Shown piece after piece: positions 1 through 7,685 of a stretch of 17,178 nucleotides of DNA. The notes under the pieces are model-generated. The model was given only the letters and a program-made list of their open reading frames with translations. It searched no databases and was not told the origin of the DNA. The position numbers were made by a program, and so were the translations under genes. How positions within the stretch are numbered: position 1 is the first letter of the stretch; each line of letters opens with the position of its first letter. Source of the stretch: CAYRSS01 sp964426945 (GTDB taxonomy: Bacteria > Planctomycetota > Phycisphaerae > UBA1845); contig CAYRSS010000074.1 in NCBI GenBank assembly GCA_964426945.1, positions 1 through 17,178 on the forward strand, given 5' to 3'.

Positions 1-93
1 CACATGGCGCTAGCCATGATCATTGCCGACAAGACAGGGTTATTCGGATAGGCTCTTAGCACGCCACACAACGGCAGCGCTCTCGCAGACCTG

Positions 94-747
94 GTGCGGA
101 GTTTCGTACGGACACGGCTGTTTCTGTTCAGTAGGAAATACTATGGTTCTCATTGGGTCATGTACAACACCGCTCGAATACAATCCCTCATGCGCGATCC
201 AGGGATGCAGAGTTTGACGACACAAGACGTTGCTGCTTTTAACCCCATTAATATAGCGACGCTGTCCCAAGCAACCACTGAAACCATGTACAACGCAATC
301 GGCGGCGATGCTGACTCCAATGGCGACGGGCATATAAATTACTTTCTTCCTCATGAGTTTCGAGACATTATTTCGGAGCTGGGTGCTGCTGAGCAGGTCA
401 TTTACACTACCAGCATCCAGGGAAAGCTGCTCGTCAGGAAAGCCAGTGACCTCGTATACCGGTACCTCCGCTCAACGAAATCTGTTGTGATCGGCTGGGG
501 TGGGGGTCGACCGTTGATCATTGACGTTCCGAGCCACACTGTCACATTGAACGATATGCTCGTCCCCATCTCAAGCGCTCGAGGTCGTGGATCATTTGTT
601 CGACTGATCTATTCGAGCAGCGGTGATGAGCGAATCGTGCTGCGGCATTTGAATCACGCAAACGTCGGCAGCCGCTCAGTTGCGGCGTGGGCAGTCGAGC
701 GTTCCAGTGTCGCTGAAGCAGCTTGGGGAGATCTCAAAGATGACTAG
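94..747 (+). CDS. Hypothetical protein with one calcium-loop-like motif; possible RHS-core remnant
   Basis: I do not recognise a family with confidence. The frame runs 217 codons from a GTG at 94; an in-frame stop at 49-51 bounds it upstream. No convincing ribosome binding site precedes this GTG or the in-frame ATGs at 160 and 190, so the start is open. Residues about 70-80 read DADSNGDGHIN, which fits a dockerin/EF-hand-like loop (DxNxDGxIN), but the position-12 acid is replaced by Leu and there is only one loop. Residues about 10-40 (FLFSRKYY, MYNTAR, MRDP, then FNPIN) resemble the order of motifs in the RHS-associated core (YYD, YNRARYYDP, RDP, NNPIN) with a short deletion; this is a weak visual match. 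There is no signal peptide or membrane segment. The DNA is less GC-rich than the flagellar genes. It overlaps the next gene by 8 bases, which suggests co-translation. Confidence 0.5.
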   Translation: MRSFVRTRLFLFSRKYYGSHWVMYNTARIQSLMRDPGMQSLTTQDVAAFNPINIATLSQATTETMYNAIGGDADSNGDGHINYFLPHEFRDIISELGAAEQVIYTTSIQGKLLVRKASDLVYRYLRSTKSVVIGWGGGRPLIIDVPSHTVTLNDMLVPISSARGRGSFVRLIYSSSGDERIVLRHLNHANVGSRSVAAWAVERSSVAEAAWGDLKDD

Positions 748-1507
748 GGTCATTTTTTTCTTCATCTGTGGTGGTTTGGTGCTCGGTTGTGATCGGGGTC
801 GTGATTCTCCGAAGGTCCCGAGCATAAATGGCTACGCCAAACAGGAAGTCCTGCTTTTCGATCTTAAACCGAATTCCAGTGGCGATTCTAGTACGTACAT
901 CCTGACCAGGATGGAGTCACTGACTGACAATGTGATTCTCATGGCACACTATGCTGCCACTGGGAGAAGCATGGCCGGCATTCCGCCTGATTGGCGCGAC
1001 ACGCCTCCCGATTGGCCACAAGTCGCTTACCGGTTTGATCCGGAGGCGTGGTCTGTCGAGGAAGTGACCGCAGCGGAATGGGATGCCGCGAAAGGTCCGG
1101 TACATAAACGCCCGTACACGGAGGCCTCGTGCCATGGCGCCGTGAATCAGGAGATTTTGAAGAGCGCCGGCAGACGGAAGGCGGGCCACGGTCAGTATGC
1201 AGTTACCTGCGATTGTGATCGAAGTGGTGCATTGATCGCCCTGCTCTCAGCCGATGGTCCGAATCCTGCCATCTCCATTCCTTTTCTGGGTGGTGGGAAG
1301 GGTTATCGTGGCCAGCATTACCACGAGGTTCTTACGTACGCTGATCTCAGTCCGGTCGGCAAGCCTGTTCCGATCCCGCTCAAGTGGTCCGTCGATGCGA
1401 CCGTAATGGCGTGGTCACCTGATTCGAGATACGTGATTTACCGGTACGAAAACCGACCTGACGCCGTGATTGTCCGCGTCCCCGAACGGGAAGGAGTGAA
1501 GCCATGA
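740..1507 (+). CDS. Predicted lipoprotein with a TolB/PD40-like segment
   Basis: This is a 255-residue predicted lipoprotein of unknown role. I chose the ATG at 740 rather than an earlier in-frame start at 680 because it gives a classical lipoprotein signal: MTR, a hydrophobic run VIFFFICGG, then the lipobox LVLGC with the acylated Cys near residue 17. A GGGGAG at 725-730 lies 9 bases upstream. The mature part begins with a short polar linker. The C-terminal region contains MAWSPDSRYVIYR, which matches the PD40/TolB beta-propeller blade pattern (WSPDGxxIxY). Only one clear blade is visible, so a full propeller is not proven. The start overlaps the end of the preceding gene (ATGACTAG) and the stop overlaps the next start (ATGA), so the three genes look like one transcript. 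Its partners may be the adjacent exported proteins. Confidence 0.7.
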   Translation: MTRVIFFFICGGLVLGCDRGRDSPKVPSINGYAKQEVLLFDLKPNSSGDSSTYILTRMESLTDNVILMAHYAATGRSMAGIPPDWRDTPPDWPQVAYRFDPEAWSVEEVTAAEWDAAKGPVHKRPYTEASCHGAVNQEILKSAGRRKAGHGQYAVTCDCDRSGALIALLSADGPNPAISIPFLGGGKGYRGQHYHEVLTYADLSPVGKPVPIPLKWSVDATVMAWSPDSRYVIYRYENRPDAVIVRVPEREGVKP

Positions 1508-4284
1508 ACCGCTGTGCTTCCATTCGCAGACTCGTGAGTCGACTTTACACCGTAGTCACGACGATCCTCCTTGCTGTGGGCGCCCAGGCATTGTCCGCGA
1601 ATGCCGCCCCCGAGACTGAGCTTGCCCTCGGTGGCGCGCAGTTCGACCTGTTCGTTTTTGAGGCGGGGCCTGCGAGTGCGGAGCAGGTCTTCTTCGTCGA
1701 TGACTCGGCGTCGGAGGTCCACGTCCGGTTCGTGCACATCGGCGAGTTGATCGCCACGCGCATTCTGGCGCCCGGTGGGGCGATCATCGACGAGGGCACG
1801 ATCGAGCAACTGGGCGGCACGTGCTTCACCTTCGACATGCCGGACGGTGAATCGTCGGTCATGCCGTCGATCAACCACCTCACGGGGCGGCATGTGATGT
1901 ACGATTTTCCGTCCCTCGGCGCTGGCGAGTACGTCATCGAGTACGGACCAGCGCAACTCGCCGACTACGGTATGGTGGACACGGTGATCTTGACCGACGG
2001 CGAGGTCCGGGCGACCGTCTTCCCGACGCTCGGTGTTCACGCTGTGGGCAGAGATACGGGCCTTTTCGCTATCGTGTTCGACGGCGAGAACGCGCTAACT
2101 GGCGCAACGGTAGAGGCGGCCGTCATGGCGCCGGACGACACGATTACGGATGTTCCCCTTTTGGACAACGGACTTGATCATGATGCACTCGCCGGGGACG
2201 GCATCTACAGCGGCGCGTTCACCCCGGACCAGCCGGGCGAGCACGGCCTGGTGGCCGATATCAGCGGACAGCGAGGATCCGGCGCATCCTTCGCCTTGCA
2301 GGCGGCCACCGCCTTTGAGGTGATCCAGTCCTGCGCGGCACTCTCCGGCACGATCACCACGGAGTTGAAAGACTCGGACAACGACGGGGTCAAGGACCAG
2401 TTGCACCTGAAAGTCGGGATCATCGCTGAGGGATATCACGAGGTCAGCGTGGTCGTTATTCTGGAGTCATCTACGGGCCATGGCGCTCTCGCGCGCGGCC
2501 AGAAGATCGTTGCCCCGGGCAACCGGACCGTGACGGCGATCGTCGGGACCGATCAACTGGACGTGGATGGTCCCTACACGATCCGGCAGGTGCAGCTCAA
2601 CTGCCACCATCCGACCACGGGCATGGTGCTGGCCGACTGGGTTCCGGCGGGAGAGGAGCAGACCCCGGCGATCTCCCTCGCCGGCACGCTTCGTCCCGCG
2701 CTGGAGCTGAGCGGCAACTATTCGGAGACCGTCTACGACGAAGACCCCGACGGCCCGGGGCCGCTGGTCGGCGACGGTGACTACGACTCACTCGTCGTCG
2801 CGGCGGGTATCTACGCGAACACGGCGAACACGTACCATTACCGGGCGGAGCTTGTCGACTCGTGCGGCCGGTCGCTGGCCGTGGCACGCGGGTCGCAGAG
2901 CCTCAACAAGCGACCCGTGGAGAACAGCCTACTCCTGTCATTCTCCGGCTCCGACATCGGCAGCACCGGTGTCAGTGGTCCGTACCGGGTCGCGAGCCTC
3001 TCAGTGCGGCACGCGCCCGTGGAAGCCTACTGGTACAACGTCTTGGAAACCACCGGGGCCTACGCGGCCACGCAGTTCGACTCGTATGCACCCTTCACCG
3101 ACTGCAACAACAACGGCCAGCCCGATCATTGTGACATGCCTGACGGGACCAACGACCTGAACTACAACCAGATTCCCGACGATTGCGAGCCGGACTGCAA
3201 CGCCAGCGATACGCCCGACGACTGGGAACTGTCCAACGGCCTTGTGCCCGACTGCAACGCCAACAGCATTCCCGACTCGTGCGACATCGCCTCGGCCGTG
3301 AGCGTGGACACGGATGCCAACGGCGTTCCCGACGAGTGCGAAACCGGCGCCTGCTGCGTGGGCGAGGATTGCAGCGACGGCGTCGCCTCGACCTGTGCCA
3401 CGTTCGTCTGCGACGTGGCCGGCCACCTGCCCGGCAGCTTCACCGGCTGTCACGGCGACGCCGACGGCAACGGGTTCGTGCAGGTCGCCGATCGCGGTTT
3501 CATCAGCGCCGCCTTCGGGCTGACCGACGACGTGTCCATGTGCCTCTACGACATGGACGGCAATGGCACGATCAACGCGGCCGACCGCGGCGTGGTGAGC
3601 GCCAACACCGGCCAGTGCCCGGCGCTGCCCGACTATCAGAACGGCAGCGGCCTGAACGGGGGCAACCCTGACACGCGCTTCACCCCCGCCATCTACGCCG
3701 GCCACGGCACGACCTGCGCGGTGGAAGGCTGCGGGCAGCAGATGCTCGCGGGCGGGGGGGAATCGCAGTCGCAATCGGCGGCCGCGCCCATGGCGGGCGA
3801 GTCGGGCTCGGCAGCCGTCGCGCTTGACGAATCTTCCGGCGAATCAGCCGTGGGTGCCGACGCGTGGCTTGAGTTCACGCCGGCCGCCACGGCCGGCACG
3901 TACGATGTCATCTGGCACTCGTCCCTGCCGAAAGTCCACGGCTTCGTCGCGTTCGTCGTCGGCGATGCGGCGAGCACTGTTGACTGTGCCGCGGGGAGCG
4001 CGCCCGGCGGCGACTGGGCCGGGTCCTTTGCGTTCGTCGCTCTCGGCCAGTCCGCGATGGGAACCGTGGCCGCTCCCGGCTATCCCGACGGGTTCCTGCG
4101 ACAGGTCATGCTCATGGCCGACGGCGCGACGGCGTCGACCCAGGTCAGCGGCGTGCCGCTCTTCTCCGTCACGCCGACCGCGTGCGAGACGCTGCGGATT
4201 CAGGCCTACGCCTGGTTCGTGGATGACGCGGGCGAGATGGCCCAGGCCGAAGCGACCGGCGAGTTTGCCATCGGGCAGGATTGA
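1504..4284 (+). CDS. Large exported mosaic protein with DCN repeats and internal dockerin-like domain
   Basis: This 926-residue protein is probably secreted or surface-exposed. An N-terminal signal peptide is visible: basic residues (RRLVSR), a hydrophobic stretch (VVTTILLAVGAQAL) and a likely cut near SANAA at residue 35. Residues about 219-240 (LDNGLDHDALAGDGIYSGAF) resemble the segment in extracellular choice-of-anchor/integrin-like beta domains. DSDNDGVKD near 289 is a calcium-binding-type aspartate motif. Residues 533-612 hold DCNxNGxPDxCD repeats. GACCVGEDC near 615 follows, then two dockerin-type loops at about 650 (DADGNGFVQVAD) and 683 (DMDGNGTINAAD). A Ser/Gly/Ala-rich linker (about 742-782) leads to a C-terminal domain of about 145 residues with no match I can name. 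There is no terminal membrane anchor or sorting motif. AAGGAG at 1491-1496 is a strong ribosome binding site, placed inside the lipoprotein gene. The function is unknown; adhesion or polymer binding is inference only. Confidence 0.82.
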   Translation: MNRCASIRRLVSRLYTVVTTILLAVGAQALSANAAPETELALGGAQFDLFVFEAGPASAEQVFFVDDSASEVHVRFVHIGELIATRILAPGGAIIDEGTIEQLGGTCFTFDMPDGESSVMPSINHLTGRHVMYDFPSLGAGEYVIEYGPAQLADYGMVDTVILTDGEVRATVFPTLGVHAVGRDTGLFAIVFDGENALTGATVEAAVMAPDDTITDVPLLDNGLDHDALAGDGIYSGAFTPDQPGEHGLVADISGQRGSGASFALQAATAFEVIQSCAALSGTITTELKDSDNDGVKDQLHLKVGIIAEGYHEVSVVVILESSTGHGALARGQKIVAPGNRTVTAIVGTDQLDVDGPYTIRQVQLNCHHPTTGMVLADWVPAGEEQTPAISLAGTLRPALELSGNYSETVYDEDPDGPGPLVGDGDYDSLVVAAGIYANTANTYHYRAELVDSCGRSLAVARGSQSLNKRPVENSLLLSFSGSDIGSTGVSGPYRVASLSVRHAPVEAYWYNVLETTGAYAATQFDSYAPFTDCNNNGQPDHCDMPDGTNDLNYNQIPDDCEPDCNASDTPDDWELSNGLVPDCNANSIPDSCDIASAVSVDTDANGVPDECETGACCVGEDCSDGVASTCATFVCDVAGHLPGSFTGCHGDADGNGFVQVADRGFISAAFGLTDDVSMCLYDMDGNGTINAADRGVVSANTGQCPALPDYQNGSGLNGGNPDTRFTPAIYAGHGTTCAVEGCGQQMLAGGGESQSQSAAAPMAGESGSAAVALDESSGESAVGADAWLEFTPAATAGTYDVIWHSSLPKVHGFVAFVVGDAASTVDCAAGSAPGGDWAGSFAFVALGQSAMGTVAAPGYPDGFLRQVMLMADGATASTQVSGVPLFSVTPTACETLRIQAYAWFVDDAGEMAQAEATGEFAIGQD
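3100..3339 (+). repeat. DCNxNGxPDxCD protein repeats inside the exported protein
   Basis: About five imperfect repeats are encoded here, at residues 533-612 of the 926-residue protein. The units include DCNNNGQPDHCD, NYNQIPDDCE, DCNASDTPDD, DCNANSIPDSCD and TDANGVPDECE. Regular Asp/Asn and Cys spacing points to calcium binding, as in thrombospondin type 3 repeats, and to disulfides, which fits an exported location. Unit lengths vary, so this is protein-level rather than exact DNA repetition. Confidence 0.7.
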
Positions 4285-4593
4285 CGAACACGCCGGAGTG
4301 AGTTCCACCCGCGCGGCGGCGACCGCCGGCTGACTCGCACCGCCCCGGCGGCGGGGCCCCGCGCGCCGGGCAGCGGGTTAGCTGCGCCCATCCTTCCCAC
4401 CCCGTCCACCAGGTACTCCACGCATCGATTGCCGACGCAGGGGCAGCTCCTGCGCGGCCAGCCCCCGGCGCCCGGCAAGGCCGCGGCGTCGGCGGCTCTC
4501 GCCGGACAATTCTGTAACCCATTATGAAGAAATAGATTGCCACTGCTTCGACGGGATCCAGATGACCGCCGAGGCGGCCTGCCCCGGACCCTC
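4285..4593. other. Gene-free spacer between the exported protein and the flagellar operon
   Basis: No convincing coding frame was found on either strand. The first part is extremely GC-rich and holds two hairpins (4314-4328 and 4342-4357). A short AT-rich island (about 4508-4540, with ATTCTG, ATTATGAAG and AATAG) interrupts it and could be a promoter or UP-like region, but I cannot fit a clear -35/-10 pair. The spacer separates the left gene group from the flagellar operon. Confidence 0.5.
4314..4357 (+). terminator. Paired GC hairpins after the exported-protein gene
   Basis: Two perfect stems follow the stop at 4284. The first is CGGCGG (4314-4319) with CCGCCG (4323-4328), loop CGA. The second is GCCCCG (4342-4347) with CGGGGC (4352-4357), loop GCGG. 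Neither is followed by a T-run, so an intrinsic terminator of the classical type is not shown. The position supports a role as transcript end or 3' stabiliser. Confidence 0.35.
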
Positions 4594-4608
4594 TGGCACG
4601 CGCGTTGT
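4594..4608 (+). promoter_or_regulatory. Sigma-54-like promoter ahead of the flagellar operon
   Basis: TGGCACG (4594-4600), four bases, then TTGT (4605-4608) matches the sigma-54 consensus TGGCACG-N4-TTGC except that the last C of the -12 element is T. Spacing between the -24 GG and the -12 element is correct. Transcription would start near 4620, giving a leader of about 40 bases before the ATG at 4660. Sigma-54 control of rod, ring and hook genes is known in many bacteria. The imperfect -12 GC and the existence of another similar match inside a coding region (2882-2897) limit certainty. Confidence 0.45.
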
Positions 4609-4659
4609 CTGGGTGGCGGAGGCGCGGCGGCCCAGGCGGCTGCGCGGAGAGTGTGGTGG

Positions 4660-4854
4660 ATGCGAAGCGTGATTGATCATCCGGCGGACCGGCTCGGGAC
4701 GGGGTCGCTCGACTGGGCGTCCCTTGGACAACTCGTCCGGGCTGCGGCGCTGCAAGCGGTGGGGCTCGACCTGGCGCTGTCGGCCGCCGAGTCGGGGCAG
4801 GCTGCGGGCGGCGCTCGCGCGGTCCTGATTCATGACGACGAGGTGGAGGCATGA
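4660..4854 (+). CDS. Small unknown protein coupled to flgF
   Basis: This 64-codon ORF sits between the sigma-54-like promoter and flgF. I do not recognise the product. It starts MRSVIDHPADRLGTG, has a central Leu/Ala-rich stretch (LGQLVRAAALQAVGLDLAL) likely to be helical, and ends in an acidic tail (HDDEVEA). There is no Cys, signal peptide or membrane segment. GGAGA at 4646-4650 lies 9 bases before the ATG; a GTG at 4651 is an alternative start. The stop overlaps the flgF start (ATGA), the same coupling seen at flgA-flgH, which argues that it is translated. It is not an obvious FlgM, FliE or FlgN. A small flagellar assembly or regulatory factor is inference from position. Confidence 0.55.
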   Translation: MRSVIDHPADRLGTGSLDWASLGQLVRAAALQAVGLDLALSAAESGQAAGGARAVLIHDDEVEA

Positions 4855-5621
4855 GCACCTACGGCCTTTGGCTCTCCGCGTCGGGGATGCAGATCAACGA
4901 GTACCGCCAGTCGGTGCTGGCCAGCAACCTGGCGAACGCGCACACGACGGGCTTCAAACAGGACTTCGCCGTGGCGCAGCAGCGCCTGGTGGAGCGGCGC
5001 GAGGACGCGACCGGGATGGTGACGCGCCACCCGGTGCTGGACGGCATGACCGGCGGACCCATGGCGATGCCTACCCATCACAGCCTCGCCCAGGGCACGC
5101 TGGAGAAGACAGACAACCCGCTCGACTGGGCGGTGGATGGCGACGGATTCTTCACCGTCAGCGACGGCGGACAGACGCGCTACACGCGTGACGGCGTCAT
5201 GACGGTGAACCAGGCGGGCGAGCTGGTGCTCGCGGCGGGTGGCGGGCGGTGGCGGATGGTCGATTCCGCCGGCGCGCCGATCGTGATCCAGCCGGGCGGC
5301 GGCGCGGTGCGCGTCGCCTCCGGCGGCACGGTGTACCAGGACAACGCGGCGATCGCAGAGGTCGGCCTCGTGACCGCCCAGGATCCGACCCGATTCCGCA
5401 AGGCCGGCGAGAACCTCTTCGAGGTCGAGAGCGGCACCGAGCTGATTCCGGCCGCGGGCCGGGTCGCCGGGGGCACGCGCGAGATGTCGAACTTCGACGC
5501 GATGAAAGGCCTCGCCGGGATGATCGAAGTGTCGCGGGCGTACCAGATGAACGCCACGATGATCCAGATTCAGGACCAGGCCGCCGGCCATGCGATATCG
5601 CGGGTCGGCCGCGTGGCGTAG
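4851..5621 (+). CDS. flgF: FlgF, proximal rod protein
   Basis: FlgF is a flagellar rod subunit exported by the flagellar type III apparatus and assembled in the periplasmic axle between the basal body and FlgG. The 256-residue length fits the family (about 250). The N-terminus shows the axial-protein signature: GLWLSASGMQ followed by SNLANAHTTGFKQD. The middle (LDWAVDGDGFFTVSDGG, TRYTRDG) is the conserved FlgF/FlgG core. The C-terminus has EMSNFDAMKGLAGMIEVSRAYQ, the conserved helix pairing with the N-terminal helix. The start is fixed by overlap with the upstream small ORF, with GAGG at 4840-4843 as ribosome binding site. FlgF and FlgG are paralogues; the order here, shorter length and weaker core match make FlgF the better call. 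A 63-base gap with a hairpin separates it from flgG. Confidence 0.85.
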   Translation: MSTYGLWLSASGMQINEYRQSVLASNLANAHTTGFKQDFAVAQQRLVERREDATGMVTRHPVLDGMTGGPMAMPTHHSLAQGTLEKTDNPLDWAVDGDGFFTVSDGGQTRYTRDGVMTVNQAGELVLAAGGGRWRMVDSAGAPIVIQPGGGAVRVASGGTVYQDNAAIAEVGLVTAQDPTRFRKAGENLFEVESGTELIPAAGRVAGGTREMSNFDAMKGLAGMIEVSRAYQMNATMIQIQDQAAGHAISRVGRVA

Positions 5622-5626
5622 GACGC

Positions 5627-5644
5627 CGGGCGCGACAGCGCCCG
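5627..5644 (+). promoter_or_regulatory. Hairpin in the flgF-flgG gap
   Basis: CGGGCGC (5627-5633) pairs perfectly with GCGCCCG (5638-5644) around a GACA loop, just after the flgF stop. There is no T-run, so it is more likely an RNA stability or translation-spacing element than a terminator. The string GACAGCGCCCG (5634-5644) recurs in the flgG-flgA gap at 6501-6511. Confidence 0.4.
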
Positions 5645-5684
5645 TACTGGCCGGGAAGTACGAAGCAGTCCGGAGACGTGAGCG

Positions 5685-6494
5685 ATGGCGATTACCGCCC
5701 TGCATGCAGCCGCCTCGGGGATGCGAGCGCTCGACGAGCAGCTCAACGTGGTGGCCAACAACCTGGCGAATATCAACACCCACGGGTTCAAGCGTTCGCG
5801 CGTGAACTTCGAAGATCTGCTCTACCAGGCGAAGCGCGAGCCCGGCGTGCCCAATGCGCAGGACGAGCCGGTGCCTCACGGCATTGTTGTCGGTACAGGG
5901 GTGAAGGTGTCGGGCACGCAGCTCAACTTCGCTCCGGGCTCGATCGACCAGACCGACAAGCCGCTCGACCTGGCGATCGAGGGCGAGGGCTTCTTCCAGG
6001 TCACGGCGATCCAGGACGGTCAGCAGATCACGGCCTACACCCGCGCAGGCAACTTTGTCCGCAACTCGCAGGGCAACGTCGTGCTGGGCAACAGCGAGGG
6101 CGCGCAGCTCGAGCCGACCGTCACGATTCCTGACGGCGTCACCAACATCACCGTCGGTCGCAACGGCGAACTCCGCGTGCGTGAACCGGGCAGCCCGGCG
6201 TTGACCACCGTGGGGCAGGTGCAGCTCGCGCGCTTCGTGAATGCCGAAGGGCTGCGCCAGATCGGCCGCAACCTCTACCAGGAGACGGACGCCTCCGGCC
6301 CGCCGGTGGTGGGCAACGCCGAAAGCGACGGCATGGGCGCGATCGTGCAGGGCCAGCTTGAAATGAGCAACGTGGATCCGGTGCGCGAGCTGATTGACCT
6401 GATCACGACGCAGCGGGCCTTTGAGATGAACAGCCAATCGATCCGCGCGGCGGATCAGTCGCTGGAGGTCGTGTCGAACCTCAGGCGGGTCTAA
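5685..6494 (+). CDS. flgG: FlgG, distal rod protein
   Basis: FlgG forms the distal rod that passes through the P and L rings and carries the hook. The length of 269 residues fits the family (260 in E. coli). The N-terminal signature is ITALHAAASGMRALDEQLNV followed by NNLANINTHGFKRSR. The core holds KPLDLAIEGEGFFQV and AYTRAGNF, and the C-terminus reads LEMSNVDPVRELIDLITTQ then RAFEMNSQSI, all near consensus for FlgG. The ATG at 5685 has GGAGA at 5672-5676, 8 bases upstream. It follows flgF and precedes the ring genes, in the usual order for this sub-operon. No irregular residues or truncation are seen. Confidence 0.96.
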   Translation: MAITALHAAASGMRALDEQLNVVANNLANINTHGFKRSRVNFEDLLYQAKREPGVPNAQDEPVPHGIVVGTGVKVSGTQLNFAPGSIDQTDKPLDLAIEGEGFFQVTAIQDGQQITAYTRAGNFVRNSQGNVVLGNSEGAQLEPTVTIPDGVTNITVGRNGELRVREPGSPALTTVGQVQLARFVNAEGLRQIGRNLYQETDASGPPVVGNAESDGMGAIVQGQLEMSNVDPVRELIDLITTQRAFEMNSQSIRAADQSLEVVSNLRRV

Positions 6495-6530
6495 TCGGTT
6501 GACAGCGCCCGCTGACGCGGGGCGCGCGGT

Positions 6531-7685
6531 GTGAGAATGATGCGCAGCTACGATCGACAACCTGTTCGTCTTGGCCGGAGGCTTGCCGCCGTGGCGGTCG
6601 TGGTGGCCGCGCTGGTCGCGGCGCCGGCCGCCGATGCGCAGTCGATCCGCCTGTGGCCCCAAGCCGTCGTCGTCGACGATGCGGTGAGGCTCCGCGATGT
6701 GGCGGAAGTGGCGGGGTTTCATGCCGCGACCGAAGCGGCGCTGCTCGACCTCGTCGTGCAGGACGCGCCGCTTCCCGGCGGGGCGGGGCTTGTCACCCTT
6801 GATGATCTGCGCTCGCTGCTGGTGGATTCGGAAGTCAACATGGCCACGGTCCGCCTCGGCGGGGCGGTGGAGTGTGCGATCGCTCGCCCGACAAGTCTGC
6901 CGGGGCAGCCCGACGGTGGCGGCTCCGCCACGCGGACAGCCGCCGATCGCCCAGCCCGCGGCGCCCCGAGCGCAGCGCCAGCGCCTGCCGTCGATGCAGC
7001 GAAGCCGGCCGATGTTACGTTGCGCCAGGCGGTGATCGACTGGTTCCAGGCGGAACTGGGGCGGTATCAGGGCGTGGCAGACGTCAGCTTCCATGCCACG
7101 GCCGCTGGCGTGCTCGATCTCGCCGCGCCGGCCTACACCTTTGACATTCGCCGCCGCAGTGGCGGAGCGCTGGGACAGGTGAGCCTCGACGTCGGCGTCG
7201 TCGCCGATGGGGCGCTCGTTCAGTCCGTGCCACTGCGTGTCACCGTTCGGCTCATTCGCCCCGTGGTTACGGCCCGGCGGCCGATCAATCAGGACGCGGT
7301 CATTCGCGCTGCGGACGTGGAGTTGTCGCCCATCACGTTCAGCCGGCTGGACGGGCTGGGGCTGGCCGATGCGGCGCTCGTCGTGGGCCAGCGGGCCCGC
7401 AAGTTCCTCGAGCCGGGCACGGTTGTGCAGGCCGACCACCTGGAGGCGGTGCCGCTGGTGACGCGCGGCCAGATCGTCACGCTCGAGTCCGTCGAGGGCG
7501 GCATCACGATTGTGACCAGCGCCAAGTGCGCCGCCGACGGCCGACTGGGCGAGACGGTGATCGTGCGCGATCCCAACCAGAAGGGCGTGGAGTTCGAGGC
7601 CGTCGTTGTCGGTCCGGGTCGCGTCCGCATGGGCGGACGGGCACCGGCCGCCGAGCGGCTGGCCCTGGGGAGCCATCGGCCATGA
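6531..7685 (+). CDS. flgA: FlgA, P-ring assembly chaperone
   Basis: FlgA acts in the periplasm to help FlgI assemble into the P ring. The start is GTG at 6531, with in-frame ATGs at 6537 and 6540 as close alternatives. A signal peptide follows: basic residues (RRLAAV), a hydrophobic run, and a cut near ADAQS at about residue 37. The C-terminal half is the diagnostic part: a SAF/AFP-like region from residue about 247 (ARRPINQDAVIRAADVELS, then GQRARKFLEPGTVV) and the final VTRGQIVTLE and DPNQKGVEFEAVV segments. At 384 residues it is clearly longer than E. coli FlgA (219). The extra length includes an Ala/Pro/Gly-rich linker at about 123-160 and a less conserved N-terminal domain. The stop overlaps the flgH start (ATGA). 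Confidence 0.9.
   Translation: MRMMRSYDRQPVRLGRRLAAVAVVVAALVAAPAADAQSIRLWPQAVVVDDAVRLRDVAEVAGFHAATEAALLDLVVQDAPLPGGAGLVTLDDLRSLLVDSEVNMATVRLGGAVECAIARPTSLPGQPDGGGSATRTAADRPARGAPSAAPAPAVDAAKPADVTLRQAVIDWFQAELGRYQGVADVSFHATAAGVLDLAAPAYTFDIRRRSGGALGQVSLDVGVVADGALVQSVPLRVTVRLIRPVVTARRPINQDAVIRAADVELSPITFSRLDGLGLADAALVVGQRARKFLEPGTVVQADHLEAVPLVTRGQIVTLESVEGGITIVTSAKCAADGRLGETVIVRDPNQKGVEFEAVVVGPGRVRMGGRAPAAERLALGSHRP

Noticed and set aside
2882..2897. TGGCACG-N4-TCGCA, a sigma-54-like match
   Set aside because: It lies inside the coding sequence of the exported protein, with no gene start close downstream; it shows that such matches arise by chance in this DNA.
4169..4858. Minus-strand 229-codon frame across the gene-free spacer
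   Set aside because: The composition is Pro/Arg/Ala-rich and it overlaps two plus-strand genes; it is likely a shadow.
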